Shown piece by piece: positions 8,459-18,085 of a stretch of DNA of 64,000 nt (the stretch's first letter is position 1; every line of letters begins with the position of its first letter). The stretch is taken from NCBI GenBank assembly GCA_040261275.1, contig JBDQOI010000010.1, forward strand, positions 1 to 64,000. The letters run 5' to 3'. The position numbers and the translations under genes were made by a program. Source of the DNA: UBA8752 sp040261275 (GTDB lineage Bacteria > Bacteroidota > Bacteroidia > Flavobacteriales_D > Sanyastnellaceae). Under the pieces are notes generated by a model, which was not told the origin of the DNA, searched no databases, and was given only the letters and a program-made list of their open reading frames with translations.

Positions 8459-9166
8459 ATGCTTCTGGAGGTTCGCAACATCACGAAGACGTTTGGCCCG
8501 CAAAAGGCCCTCGATGGCGTATCACTGGAGATTCCACGCGGCCAGGTGGTCGGCCTGCTCGGACCCAACGGTGCGGGGAAATCGACGTTGATGCGCTCCA
8601 TTCTCGGCTACCTCCCCATCGACAGCGGTTCCGTCCATTTCGATGGCGAGGACGTCCGCGAAGGCGGCGATGCGATGCGCGGGCGCATGGGATACCTGCC
8701 GGAGCACAATCCGCTCTACCGTGAGATGTACGTCCGCGAGTTCCTGGACTTCATGACCGATTTGCACGGCACAAATGGCCGCGCCGCGCGCGCCGAAAAA
8801 GTGGAGTCCATCATTGATCGCGTGGGGTTGGCACCCGAAGCACACAAGCGCATTTCCGCCCTCTCCAAAGGATACAAACAGCGCGTAGGCCTCGCCCAAG
8901 CCATCCTGCACGATCCAGAGTTGCTCATCCTCGACGAGCCCACGTCGGGCCTCGACCCACTCCAACTCAAAGACATCCGCACCCTCATCCGCTCTTTCGG
9001 AGAGAACCGGACCGTCATCCTTTCGACCCACATCATGCAAGAGGTCGAAGCCATGTGCGACCGCGTCATCATGATCAAGCAAGGTCGCATCATCGAAGAC
9101 GCCCCCCTCGAAGACATCATGGCGCGCGGCGGACTTGAAGAGACCTTCAACGCCCTCGCGGGTTGA
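8459..9166 (+). CDS. gldA: Gliding-motility-type ABC transporter ATPase GldA
   Basis: 235-aa ABC ATPase with Walker A GPNGAGKST at 35-43, a signature region SKGYKQR, and Walker B LLILDEPTSGLDP. The N-terminus LEVRNITKTFGPQKALDGVS and the segment GYLPEHNPLYREMYVREFL closely follow flavobacterial GldA, which pairs with GldF and GldG permeases in motility. Those permeases are not in this window, so GldA assignment rests on sequence pattern and the many gld genes nearby; a generic ABC-2 exporter ATPase remains possible. Start at 8459 avoids the unlikely upstream extension and fits the promoter element 12 nt before it. Confidence 0.75.
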   Translation: MLLEVRNITKTFGPQKALDGVSLEIPRGQVVGLLGPNGAGKSTLMRSILGYLPIDSGSVHFDGEDVREGGDAMRGRMGYLPEHNPLYREMYVREFLDFMTDLHGTNGRAARAEKVESIIDRVGLAPEAHKRISALSKGYKQRVGLAQAILHDPELLILDEPTSGLDPLQLKDIRTLIRSFGENRTVILSTHIMQEVEAMCDRVIMIKQGRIIEDAPLEDIMARGGLEETFNALAG

Positions 9167-9172
9167 ATACGA

Positions 9173-9202
9173 AGCGGCCCGCCCCCGAGGGAGCAGGCCG
9201 CT
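9173..9202. terminator. GC-rich hairpin between convergent genes
   Basis: AGCGGCC at 9173-9179 pairs perfectly with GGCCGCT at 9196-9202. It lies between the 3' ends of gldA and the acidic repeat protein and could serve both strands. No clear U-run follows, so intrinsic termination is uncertain. Confidence 0.45.
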
Positions 9203-9227
9203 ACTGAAATCTCTTCACGGCTATGGG

Positions 9228-10850
9228 TCAATGCTGCACCAGCACGCGGCTGCGCATCACACCCTCGTAAGTCCGCACCTCGAGCACGTAAACTCCGGTA
9301 GGCCAAGCATTGCATGGGACCTCCATGGTCTGAAGTCCGTTGGAGACCCAACGGCCGACCCACCGACCATCCATCGTCCGCACGACGGCCGATTCAATGC
9401 CGGCCTCCGCACGAATTCGGAAGATGTCCGCAGCGGGATTCGGGTAGACATCTAGAATCCGTTCCTGCTCGGCCACCACATTGATTGTCTGGCCCGGGAA
9501 AAGGATGTTGAGCACCAACTGCTGGCGCACCAGACCGTCCAAATCGATCATCAAGGTGTCGCAGTAAGTGGCAGTACACTCGAGGAGGTTGCCGACCATC
9601 TGCGTGACAGTCAGGCAGACTTCGTAGTTCCCTACCTCATCGTAGGTATGGGTTGGATTCGGCTCGTCAGACTCGTTGCCATCACCAAAGCTCCAGAAGT
9701 AGTAGGTGTCAGCCTCGGGCTCGTCCACATATGCGACGATGTTGTACGGCAGGGGCACACCATCCTCGTCGAGGGCCTGTTCGAATTCGAACTCGACCTC
9801 GCACTCGTTTTCGGCCTCCTGCTCTTCTTCTTCATCCTCCTCTTCTTCCTCGCCGTCTTCCTCATCTTCCTCATCCCACAAGTCCTCCAATTCTTCCAAG
9901 AGCATCTCGAGCTCCTCGCACGCCGCCTCACTTCCATCGGCGCAAGCCTCAATCAGTTCGAGCAAAGCGCACGCCGCCTCGACGTCAAAGTCTACTTCAA
10001 GGGTGTCAGCCGACGCGCAAATCTCTTCGAGCCACTCAATCAAAGCGTCCAACTCTTCATCATCGAACTCATCCTCATCACCATCCTCTTCCTCGTCGTC
10101 ATCCTCTTCTTCGTCATCCTCTTCCTCATCGTCCTCATCCTCGTCATCCCAGCCATCCATCAAGTCCCCGATGTACATGTCGACCTCCTCACAGGCCGCC
10201 TCGTCGCCTTCGCTGCAAGCCTCAATCAGTTCCAGGAAAGCGCACGCCTCCTCGACATCAAAGTCCACTTCAAGGCTGTCACCCGACGCGCAAATCTCTT
10301 CGAGCCACTCGATCAAAGCATCGAGCTCTTCCTCGTCGAACTCGTCTCCTTCATCCTCTTCCTCGTCGTCCTCTTCCTCGTCGTCCTCTTCCTCTTCCTC
10401 CCAGCCATCCATCAGATCCCCGATGTACATGTCGACCTCCTCACAGGCCGCCTCGTCGCCTTCGTTGCACGCCTCAATCAGCTCCAGGAAGGCGCACGCC
10501 TCCTCGACATCAAAGTCCACTTCAAGGCTGTCTCCCGACGCGCAGATCTCTTCGAGCCACTCGATCAGTTCTGCCCAATCCTCACCATCCACCTCATCGT
10601 CATCGTCCCCTTCACAGTCGTCGAGATACTCGGAATTGGACACCCAGACGAAACTGAATGCCGAAGGAATGCAGGTGAAATTCTCACACGGGTCATCCGA
10701 TACAACGAGTTCCTCATAAGGTCCGTAGATGTTACCAGCGTCATCCTCGCAGCCATTCTGGGCGGCCAACGAGAAGCACAAGGCAAAGAGAAAACTGAAG
10801 GAAGCGAGGCGCTTCCAAGACACAATGAATGGAACGGAGGTTAAACTCAT
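9228..10850 (-). CDS. Secreted acidic repeat protein with PKD and type IX sorting domains
   Basis: 540-aa exported protein of unknown function. Parts: signal peptide to about residue 31 (ending SLAAQ); three repeats of 84-91 residues, each with LIEWLEEIC, an EVDFDVE block, four Cys and a tail of up to about 30 almost pure Asp/Glu; a PKD-like domain (SFGDGNESDEPNPTHTYD); and a C-terminal type A type IX sorting domain (VYPNPAADIFRI to the end). It should be exported by Sec, moved across the outer membrane by the Gld/Por system encoded nearby, and cleaved or anchored at the surface. The repeats suggest divalent-cation binding, an inference. The upstream ATG-like extension to 10934 is dismissed because the signal peptide begins at 10850. 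Confidence 0.85.
   Translation of the reverse strand: MSLTSVPFIVSWKRLASFSFLFALCFSLAAQNGCEDDAGNIYGPYEELVVSDDPCENFTCIPSAFSFVWVSNSEYLDDCEGDDDDEVDGEDWAELIEWLEEICASGDSLEVDFDVEEACAFLELIEACNEGDEAACEEVDMYIGDLMDGWEEEEEDDEEEDDEEEDEGDEFDEEELDALIEWLEEICASGDSLEVDFDVEEACAFLELIEACSEGDEAACEEVDMYIGDLMDGWDDEDEDDEEEDDEEEDDDEEEDGDEDEFDDEELDALIEWLEEICASADTLEVDFDVEAACALLELIEACADGSEAACEELEMLLEELEDLWDEEDEEDGEEEEEDEEEEQEAENECEVEFEFEQALDEDGVPLPYNIVAYVDEPEADTYYFWSFGDGNESDEPNPTHTYDEVGNYEVCLTVTQMVGNLLECTATYCDTLMIDLDGLVRQQLVLNILFPGQTINVVAEQERILDVYPNPAADIFRIRAEAGIESAVVRTMDGRWVGRWVSNGLQTMEVPCNAWPTGVYVLEVRTYEGVMRSRVLVQH
9800..10590 (-). repeat. Three tandem in-frame repeats of about 250-275 bp
   Basis: The LIEWLEE-coding anchor recurs at 10557, 10305 and 10032, spacing 252 and 273 bp (84 and 91 codons). 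The first two copies are nearly identical in protein; the third has drifted. Length differences are confined to the acidic tails, as expected from slippage in GAG/GAT/GAC runs. Confidence 0.9.
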
Positions 10851-10934
10851 GGCGAGACCAATTTCGGCGAATTCAAAGAAAAAAACCCGCTCCAGACAAA
10901 CTCTCGGAACGCCCAAAAGGTTGTCCTTAAACAC

Positions 10935-10960
10935 GAAAAAGCCCCGCCGAAGCGGGGCCT
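10935..10960 (-). terminator. Rho-independent terminator of groES-groL
   Basis: GCCCCGC at 10941-10947 and GCGGGGC at 10952-10958 form a 7-bp stem with a 4-nt loop; on the minus strand a TTTTT run follows directly. Lies 41 bp past the groL stop. Confidence 0.9.
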
Positions 10961-11000
10961 TTCCAAATGTTGATTCACTGTGTGAACCGCAGGGAAGCGC

Positions 11001-12639
<1,639 letters not shown>

Positions 12640-12675
12640 NNNGTTGAATGATTTGTTGGGTTAATTTCAATGGGT

Positions 12676-12951
12676 TCAGAGCACGGCGAGAATATCACTC
12701 TCGCGCATGATCATGTACTCCTCGTTTTCGAGAGAGAGCTCGGTGCCGGAATACTTTCCGTACAAAACGGTATCGCCGACCTTGACGGTCATGGGCTCGT
12801 CCTTCTTGCCGTCACCTACAGCCACGACGGTGCCTTTCTGGGGCTTCTCCTTCGCGGTGTCAGGGATGATGATTCCGCTGGCGGTTGTCTCCTCCGCTGC
12901 GGCGGGCTCGACCACCACGCGGTCGGCCAGGGGCTTAATGTTTACAGACAT
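12676..12951 (-). CDS. groES: Co-chaperonin GroES
   Basis: 91-aa lid of the GroEL chamber. The start MSVNIKPLADRVVVEP, the mobile-loop region EETTASGIIIPDTAKEKPQKG and the end YMIMRESDILAVL are typical. First gene of groES-groL. Its 16-nt start region is nearly identical to that of purL. Two CCTGACAAAA repeats 21 bp apart lie about 90-120 bp upstream and may be a control site. Confidence 0.97.
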   Translation of the reverse strand: MSVNIKPLADRVVVEPAAAEETTASGIIIPDTAKEKPQKGTVVAVGDGKKDEPMTVKVGDTVLYGKYSGTELSLENEEYMIMRESDILAVL

Positions 12952-13041
12952 GTTGTGAACGGTTGATGGTAATAGTTATGCTTTGCCTGTGGCGCGAAGC
13001 AGATTGCGAATGTCGTGCCACTTCCTCACGGGGATGACAAC

Positions 13042-13072
13042 CCTGACAAAAAGGACAGTGGACCTGACAAAA
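13042..13072 (-). promoter_or_regulatory. Direct repeat upstream of groES, possible operator
   Basis: CCTGACAAAA occurs at 13042-13051 and again at 13063-13072, 21 bp apart (two helical turns), in the 190-bp region between groES and secG. No CIRCE element was seen. A role in heat-shock control is inference. Confidence 0.35.
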
Positions 13073-13087
13073 TGGGGACTCTCCAAC

Positions 13088-13122
13088 AAAAAAAATGTCA
13101 GCCCGCTGACAGGCTGACATTT
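13088..13122 (-). terminator. Rho-independent terminator of the secG operon
   Basis: ATGTCAGCC at 13095-13103 pairs with GGCTGACAT at 13112-13120, a perfect 9-bp stem; on the minus strand it is followed by eight Ts. Located 23 bp after the secG stop, separating it from groES. Confidence 0.92.
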
Positions 13123-13144
13123 CTTTGAGAAGTCGAACTCTTCG

Positions 13145-13465
13145 TTATTCCGCTGGTGCGGCCTGCTCCAGAGGAGCCGCAGCTTCAGTGGGGGTAGGCG
13201 CTACAAATTCTTCCTCTTCAAATCCCCCCGTGCTGGCCGCACCTTTTGAGAAAGCTCCGGTCGCACCGATGCACAAGACAAACAAAGCCACAGTGAGGTA
13301 CCATGTGGACTTCTCCAGAAAATCCGTAGTGCGCTGAACGCCCCCAATTTTTCCGGCAGACTCGAATCCGGAAGCCAAACCTGTGCCCTTCGGGTTCTGA
13401 ACAAGGATCACCGCACCCAACAAAATGGCGATGATCAGGATGAGTACGAGAAGAATGTAACCCAT
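13145..13465 (-). CDS. secG: Preprotein translocase subunit SecG
   Basis: 106-aa inner-membrane partner of SecYE. Two hydrophobic helices are visible (about 2-22 and 54-72), separated by the family loop VQNPKGTGLASGF; the C-terminal Glu/Ala/Pro-rich tail is usual for Bacteroidota. Last gene of the miaB-to-secG run; a strong terminator follows. Confidence 0.95.
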   Translation of the reverse strand: MGYILLVLILIIAILLGAVILVQNPKGTGLASGFESAGKIGGVQRTTDFLEKSTWYLTVALFVLCIGATGAFSKGAASTGGFEEEEFVAPTPTEAAAPLEQAAPAE

Positions 13466-13521
13466 GATGTCAGTTTGTATTGTTCTTCAATCCTTCGGAA
13501 ACCAAGGGATGACAAGAGTTT

Positions 13522-14658
13522 TCAGTCATCCGCCCCTTTGCGTCCGAGCTTTTTGGATTGGGCGGCAAAATAAACGCTTTTCTCCGGGTATTTCAAGGCC
13601 AACAGCTTATAAGCGCGCCGCGCCCGTCCAATCTGCCCTTGGACCGCATAAATCCGGGCCATGGTTTCCGTGATGAGCGAAGCATCTTCGACCAAACTTT
13701 CCTTCGCCAATTCCTTGACCGAAGTGTGTTCCAATTCGGGTCGAACGGGGCCAATGGTAGGTTCATTCCGGATGAACAGGTCAATGAGGGCAGCCTGTTG
13801 ATCCAACCCTGCTGCATCCGAGGGCAATTCAGGAGAAAAGTCCATCACCTCCTCCATCTTCTCGGCCGACCGGCGCAACATTTCGGACGGCATTCGCGAT
13901 TCCGCCACTTCCGCGAACCCGGTTACCTGACTGCGCTCGTAAGCCCATCGCGCCAAAGGCGACAGCTGCGCCACATCGACATTGGCAATGGGCTTGACCT
14001 CCTGCTGGGAATCGCGAACCCCACCCTTGCCGTGGACCTCATTTTCCGACTCCGACACGGATTCGGAACGCTTTTCCTGGCGCACCTCATCCAATTCGCG
14101 CTCGATGCTGCGTTCAATGGCCCCCAGAACCACTTCCCGGGCCAGTGTGCCCTCTTCCGGCACATCCACCTTGGGCCGGGGCGATTCTGCTTCTTCCTCT
14201 GGATCTTCCCCTCCCTCGGTTTGCGGTGTCACATCCCCTGCCCGCTCTTCGCCATCCTGCCCCTCGTGGTCCGCGCCTTTGTCATCCAACGGATTTTCCT
14301 CTGGGTGCCATTTCCATTTCAAAGCGTCCTCCACTTCGGGTTCCAAGGCTTCCACAGCCCGGGCAAAAGAGGCAATTTCCGCCTCGATTCCCGCTCTGAA
14401 CATGAGATCAAACAAGCGTCCGGGCGCCGCGGAAAACACCGCAGCCTGGGCCAAACAATCCGCCGCAGACAGCGAACGCGTCTCCCTCGATGTCTTGGCC
14501 CGAAGCATGCGCCCCGCACCGAAAGCCGGATAGGCGGCAACCCACTGGTCCAATCGGTCATCCCAACCTTGCCAATTGGTGCTGGGAACAGCGTCGTTTC
14601 CGCCGCGCACCGCGTCCAGCAAATCTTTCAATTCAAGGGGGTCGGTCCGTTCCGTCAT
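13522..14658 (-). CDS. Hypothetical protein with C-terminal TPR-like segment
   Basis: 378-aa protein without signal peptide. The middle (about 125-225) is highly charged and low in complexity (Glu/Asp/Lys rich). Residues of about 330-370 (ITETMARIYAVQGQIGRARR and AYKLLALKYPEKSVYFAAQ) look like a tetratricopeptide repeat. No enzyme motif recognised. The position between lptE and secG recurs in Bacteroidota genomes, so a role linked to envelope biogenesis is plausible but unproven. ATG at 14658 chosen because the longer form overlaps lptE without adding a recognisable domain. Confidence 0.75.
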   Translation of the reverse strand: MTERTDPLELKDLLDAVRGGNDAVPSTNWQGWDDRLDQWVAAYPAFGAGRMLRAKTSRETRSLSAADCLAQAAVFSAAPGRLFDLMFRAGIEAEIASFARAVEALEPEVEDALKWKWHPEENPLDDKGADHEGQDGEERAGDVTPQTEGGEDPEEEAESPRPKVDVPEEGTLAREVVLGAIERSIERELDEVRQEKRSESVSESENEVHGKGGVRDSQQEVKPIANVDVAQLSPLARWAYERSQVTGFAEVAESRMPSEMLRRSAEKMEEVMDFSPELPSDAAGLDQQAALIDLFIRNEPTIGPVRPELEHTSVKELAKESLVEDASLITETMARIYAVQGQIGRARRAYKLLALKYPEKSVYFAAQSKKLGRKGADD

Positions 14659-14677
14659 CGTATCGCAATATGGGAAT

Positions 14678-15196
14678 TCACCAATTGCCCAAGCTGGCAT
14701 TGAACACCTCTTGCGTCAATTGCCCATTGATCTCCTCCACCAACTCCTGTTCTACGTCAAACAGGTCACTGGTCGCGGGAAAGTCAGCGAATCGACTGAA
14801 GGTGCGTTCAAAATCGAGGGAGGGGTCCAAGGTGTGTTCGTAGCGCAATTGGACTTGCATGGTCAATCGGTTCTGCGAAGCCACCTCTTGACCTCCCGCA
14901 ACGGCACTCGTGCTCACATCATAGCCGACGATCCGGCCACTGAAACGCAAATCGCCCCCTTCCGCCACCCAGCGCAAGGTGCTTTGCCGTTGAATCATGT
15001 CTTTCAGCGCTTCGGTAAATTGTTGCCCCACCTCCGGCCCCGCCAAGGGCGCCACGGGCGTGAAATAATCCACAGAAAATGTCTGGGCACCCCCGGTCTG
15101 CGCTCCGTAGGGCGTGTAGATCCCGCATCCCCAGGCAGTGGTGAGCAGGGTCAACACCACCGATCCCAGCCACAAGGCGTTCCCAGACCGCTTCAT
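14678..15196 (-). CDS. lptE: LptE-family lipoprotein (LPS assembly)
   Basis: 172-aa predicted outer-membrane lipoprotein: hydrophobic signal, Cys24 in AWGCGIY, then a small alpha/beta domain with QQFTEALKDMIQRQSTL and a YDVSTSA strand as in LptE-like secretins partners. In the family it plugs LptD and helps insert lipopolysaccharide. The start overlaps the end of the sigma-54 activator by 4 nt. Sequence conservation in this family is low, so the call leans on operon position and length. Confidence 0.78.
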   Translation of the reverse strand: MKRSGNALWLGSVVLTLLTTAWGCGIYTPYGAQTGGAQTFSVDYFTPVAPLAGPEVGQQFTEALKDMIQRQSTLRWVAEGGDLRFSGRIVGYDVSTSAVAGGQEVASQNRLTMQVQLRYEHTLDPSLDFERTFSRFADFPATSDLFDVEQELVEEINGQLTQEVFNASLGNW

Positions 15197-16443
15197 TTCA
15201 ACCCGAATTCCTTGATTTTGCGGTACAAGGTGCGCTCGGATATACCGAGCTCCTCGGCCGCTTGTTTCCGCCGGTTCCTGTGCTTGACCAATGCCCGTTG
15301 AATCAACTCCCTCTCGCTGTCCATAAGAGACAACGACTCCTCCACTTCCTGCGACTCGTCGTAACCGTTGTCAGCGGCTTCATCCACATTCGTACCCCAG
15401 CCCTCATCTGCGCCTGTCCGTTCCGGAATCCTCAGGATGTCCGTCCCCTCTCGCTCCCCGAATACCCGGTTCACAAGCGACTGGTCTTCTCTGGAGCCCG
15501 CATCGATTCGGCCCTCCTGAATCATTTTTAAAACCAATGATTTGAGGTCATTCAGATCCGACTTCATCTCAAAGAGAAGCTTGTACAGGATCTCCCGCTC
15601 GTTCATTCCAGGACCTGCTCCATCCGCGCCATCCCGGGGAAGGGTGGCCAAATCGCGTCGCGGCAATTCCGGCAGGTAATCCAGCAGTCGATCGGCATCC
15701 ACAGTGCGGTCCGTCTCGATGGCACTGATTTGCTCGGCGATATTTTTCAGCTGGCGGACGTTGCCGGGCCAGGGATAGCGCTGCAACAATTCCACTGCTT
15801 CGGGCCCTAGGCGGATCGGCGGCATGTGGTGCCTTTCACTGAAATCTCCTGTGAACTTGCGGAAGAGCAAATGGATATCCTCTCCCCGCTCCCGGAGGGG
15901 TGGAAGGAGCAAGGGCACTTGGTTCAATCGATAGAAAAGGTCCTCCCGGAACTTTCCAGCACCCATCGCCTTGTCAAAGTCGAGGTTGGTTGCCGCCACC
16001 ACCCTCACATCGGTCTTGCGCACCTTCGAGGAACCCACGCGCATGTACTCGCCCGTCTCCAATACCCTGAGGAGCCGCGCCTGCGTCGCCATGGGCAATT
16101 CCCCTACCTCATCGAGAAAAATCGTCCCCCCATCCGCTTCTTCGAAATAGCCCTTGCGCGCTTCATGCGCTCCCGTAAAGCTGCCCTTTTCGTGCCCGAA
16201 CAATTCGGAATCAATGGTGCCCTCAGGAATGGCGCCGCAATTCACGGCGATGTAATTCCCGTGCTTCCGGGCGCTGTTGTGGTGAATGATCTTCGGCAGC
16301 GCCTCCTTTCCCGTACCCGACTCACCACGCACCAGAACCGTAATGTCCGCTGGAGCCACCCGCGCGGCCGTGGCGAGGGCGCGCTCCAAACCGGGACTGT
16401 TGCCCACGATTCCGAATCGGCTCTTTAAAGACTGCAGGTTCAT
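15193..16443 (-). CDS. Sigma-54-dependent activator lacking a sensor domain
   Basis: 416-aa AAA+ enhancer-binding protein. Walker A GESGTGKE at 40-47, the sigma-54 contact loop GSFTGA at 87-92 (GAFTGA in most), Walker B TIFLDEVGEL at 107-116, and a Fis-type helix-turn-helix at the end (KQAAEELGISERTLYRKIKE). The N-terminus starts directly with the AAA+ domain, with no receiver, GAF or PAS. It overlaps miaB (ATGA) and lptE by 4 nt, so it is co-made with them. Target promoters unknown; no -24/-12 site was seen in the window. Confidence 0.92.
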   Translation of the reverse strand: MNLQSLKSRFGIVGNSPGLERALATAARVAPADITVLVRGESGTGKEALPKIIHHNSARKHGNYIAVNCGAIPEGTIDSELFGHEKGSFTGAHEARKGYFEEADGGTIFLDEVGELPMATQARLLRVLETGEYMRVGSSKVRKTDVRVVAATNLDFDKAMGAGKFREDLFYRLNQVPLLLPPLRERGEDIHLLFRKFTGDFSERHHMPPIRLGPEAVELLQRYPWPGNVRQLKNIAEQISAIETDRTVDADRLLDYLPELPRRDLATLPRDGADGAGPGMNEREILYKLLFEMKSDLNDLKSLVLKMIQEGRIDAGSREDQSLVNRVFGEREGTDILRIPERTGADEGWGTNVDEAADNGYDESQEVEESLSLMDSERELIQRALVKHRNRRKQAAEELGISERTLYRKIKEFGLK

Positions 16444-17897
16444 GCGATGTACCCGGCCTCTTGCGCTTCGGCCTCTGCGATGCGTTCGCCCCGCAATGTC
16501 ACCGATGTGTGGTCGGTGGTGCGGACATAAACGTATTGACCCGGCTCGGCGTCGCCCTTCGGGAATACGATCACGCTGTTGTAGGTGTTTCGCCCCTGGA
16601 ATTCCTCGGCATTCTTCTTGGATGGGCCTTCAACCAAAACGCGGAAGACCTTGCCGCATTGGGATGCCGTGCGCTCGCGGCTGTGCTCCTGCTGCAGGGC
16701 AATGATCTCCGACAGTCGCCGTCCCTTCTCTTCCTCCGGCACATCGTCCTCGAACTTCCGCTCTGCGAGGGTGCGGGGGCGCTCGCTGTACTTGTACATG
16801 TACGCCATCTCGTAGCGCACCTCCTTCATCAGGGAAAGGGTCTCCTCGTGTTCCTCCTTCGTCTCACCACAGAAACCGGCGATGACATCGGTACTGATGG
16901 CACAATCGGGCATGATGCGACGGATGGCCGCAATGCGGTCGAGGTACCATTCCCGGGTGTATCCGCGGTTCATCCGCTTCAGCACATCACTGTGGCCGGA
17001 TTGGACCGGCAGGTGGATGTACTTGCAGAGATTGACCTTGCGCGCCATCACCTCAAGCACTTCATCGGTCATGTCCTTCGGATGCGAAGTGGAGAAGCGC
17101 ACCCGCAAATCAGGATCGACATCCGAGACCAAATCCATCAGCTGGGCAAAGCGCACCACGGGCTGCTTCTCGTCCTTGACATTGCCTTTGGCATCCACGT
17201 TCCACTTGTACGAATCCACGTTCTGGCCGAGCAAGGTCACCTCGCGATAGCCTTTGGCGAACAGGTCACGCGCCTCGGCCACGATGCTTTGAGGATCCCG
17301 GCTGCGCTCCCTTCCGCGGGTGAAAGGCACGACGCAGAAGCTGCACATGTTGTCACAGCCCCGCATGATGGAAATGAAGGCCGCCACTCCTTTGTCGTCG
17401 AGGCGAACCGGTTGGATTTCGGCGTAGGTCTCCTCGCGGCTGAGCAACGTGTTGACGGCTTTTTGCCCACCTTCGACCTCGTCCACCAGACGAGGGAGGT
17501 CGCGGTAGGCATCGGGTCCAACCACGAGGTCCACCAGCTTCTCCTCCTCGAGAAGCTGGTCACGCAGCCGCTCCGCCATGCACCCGAGGATGCCCACTTT
17601 CAATTTCGGGTTTTTACGCTTACCTCCCTTGAGGTGCTGCAGCCGATGGCGGATGCGCTGCTCCGCATTGTCGCGGATCGAACACGTATTGAGCAAAATG
17701 AGATCCGCCTCTTCCTGGTTCCGCGTAGTGGCATAGCCGGCATCGGTCAGGATGCTCGCCACAATCTCGCTGTCGCTGAAATTCATTTGGCAGCCATAGC
17801 TCTCGAGGTACAGCTTCCGCCCTCCTTCTTTGCCTGAACGGGGACCTACGGCCTCGCCCTGACGCTGCTCATCAATCGTGTGGTTGCCGGGTCTCAT
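16440..17897 (-). CDS. miaB: tRNA-2-methylthio-N6-dimethylallyladenosine synthase MiaB
   Basis: 485-aa radical-SAM methylthiotransferase that modifies A37 of tRNAs reading UNN codons. N-terminal cluster cysteines Cys36, Cys72 and Cys106; radical-SAM motif Cys181-x3-Cys185-x2-Cys188; C-terminal TRAM domain. About 25 residues precede the usual start, a modest extension. First gene of miaB-rpoN activator-lptE-TPR-secG, with a TAGTTTTG promoter box 32 nt before the ATG. Confidence 0.96.
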   Translation of the reverse strand: MRPGNHTIDEQRQGEAVGPRSGKEGGRKLYLESYGCQMNFSDSEIVASILTDAGYATTRNQEEADLILLNTCSIRDNAEQRIRHRLQHLKGGKRKNPKLKVGILGCMAERLRDQLLEEEKLVDLVVGPDAYRDLPRLVDEVEGGQKAVNTLLSREETYAEIQPVRLDDKGVAAFISIMRGCDNMCSFCVVPFTRGRERSRDPQSIVAEARDLFAKGYREVTLLGQNVDSYKWNVDAKGNVKDEKQPVVRFAQLMDLVSDVDPDLRVRFSTSHPKDMTDEVLEVMARKVNLCKYIHLPVQSGHSDVLKRMNRGYTREWYLDRIAAIRRIMPDCAISTDVIAGFCGETKEEHEETLSLMKEVRYEMAYMYKYSERPRTLAERKFEDDVPEEEKGRRLSEIIALQQEHSRERTASQCGKVFRVLVEGPSKKNAEEFQGRNTYNSVIVFPKGDAEPGQYVYVRTTDHTSVTLRGERIAEAEAQEAGYIA

Positions 17898-17921
17898 GCA
17901 GAAAAATCAAACGGTGAAGGA

Positions 17922-17929
17922 CAAAACTA
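17922..17929 (-). promoter_or_regulatory. Promoter -7 box TAGTTTTG for the miaB operon
   Basis: Exact TAnnTTTG match on the minus strand, 32 nt before the miaB ATG; predicted leader about 20 nt. Confidence 0.6.
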
Positions 17930-18085
17930 GGCCCAAACCTGACAACGTGTCAGTTCTGCATCGCCAAAATTTCTCCCGCCTACGGCGTAGCGTGACGTAA
18001 CCAAATCGTCACATGACAAGTAGACCCCTGCCGCATCGGAAACCCAAACTTTGTCTTTTCCTTTGCCGACCCAATCCGCTAAAAC

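Noticed and set aside
9648..10844. All three plus-strand frames stay open for about 1 kb, giving proteins rich in Ser, Leu/Val or Arg/Pro
   Set aside because: These are antisense images of the GAG/GAT-rich acidic repeat gene; the reverse complement of such codons has no stop codons. The minus-strand product has a signal peptide, PKD and sorting domains.
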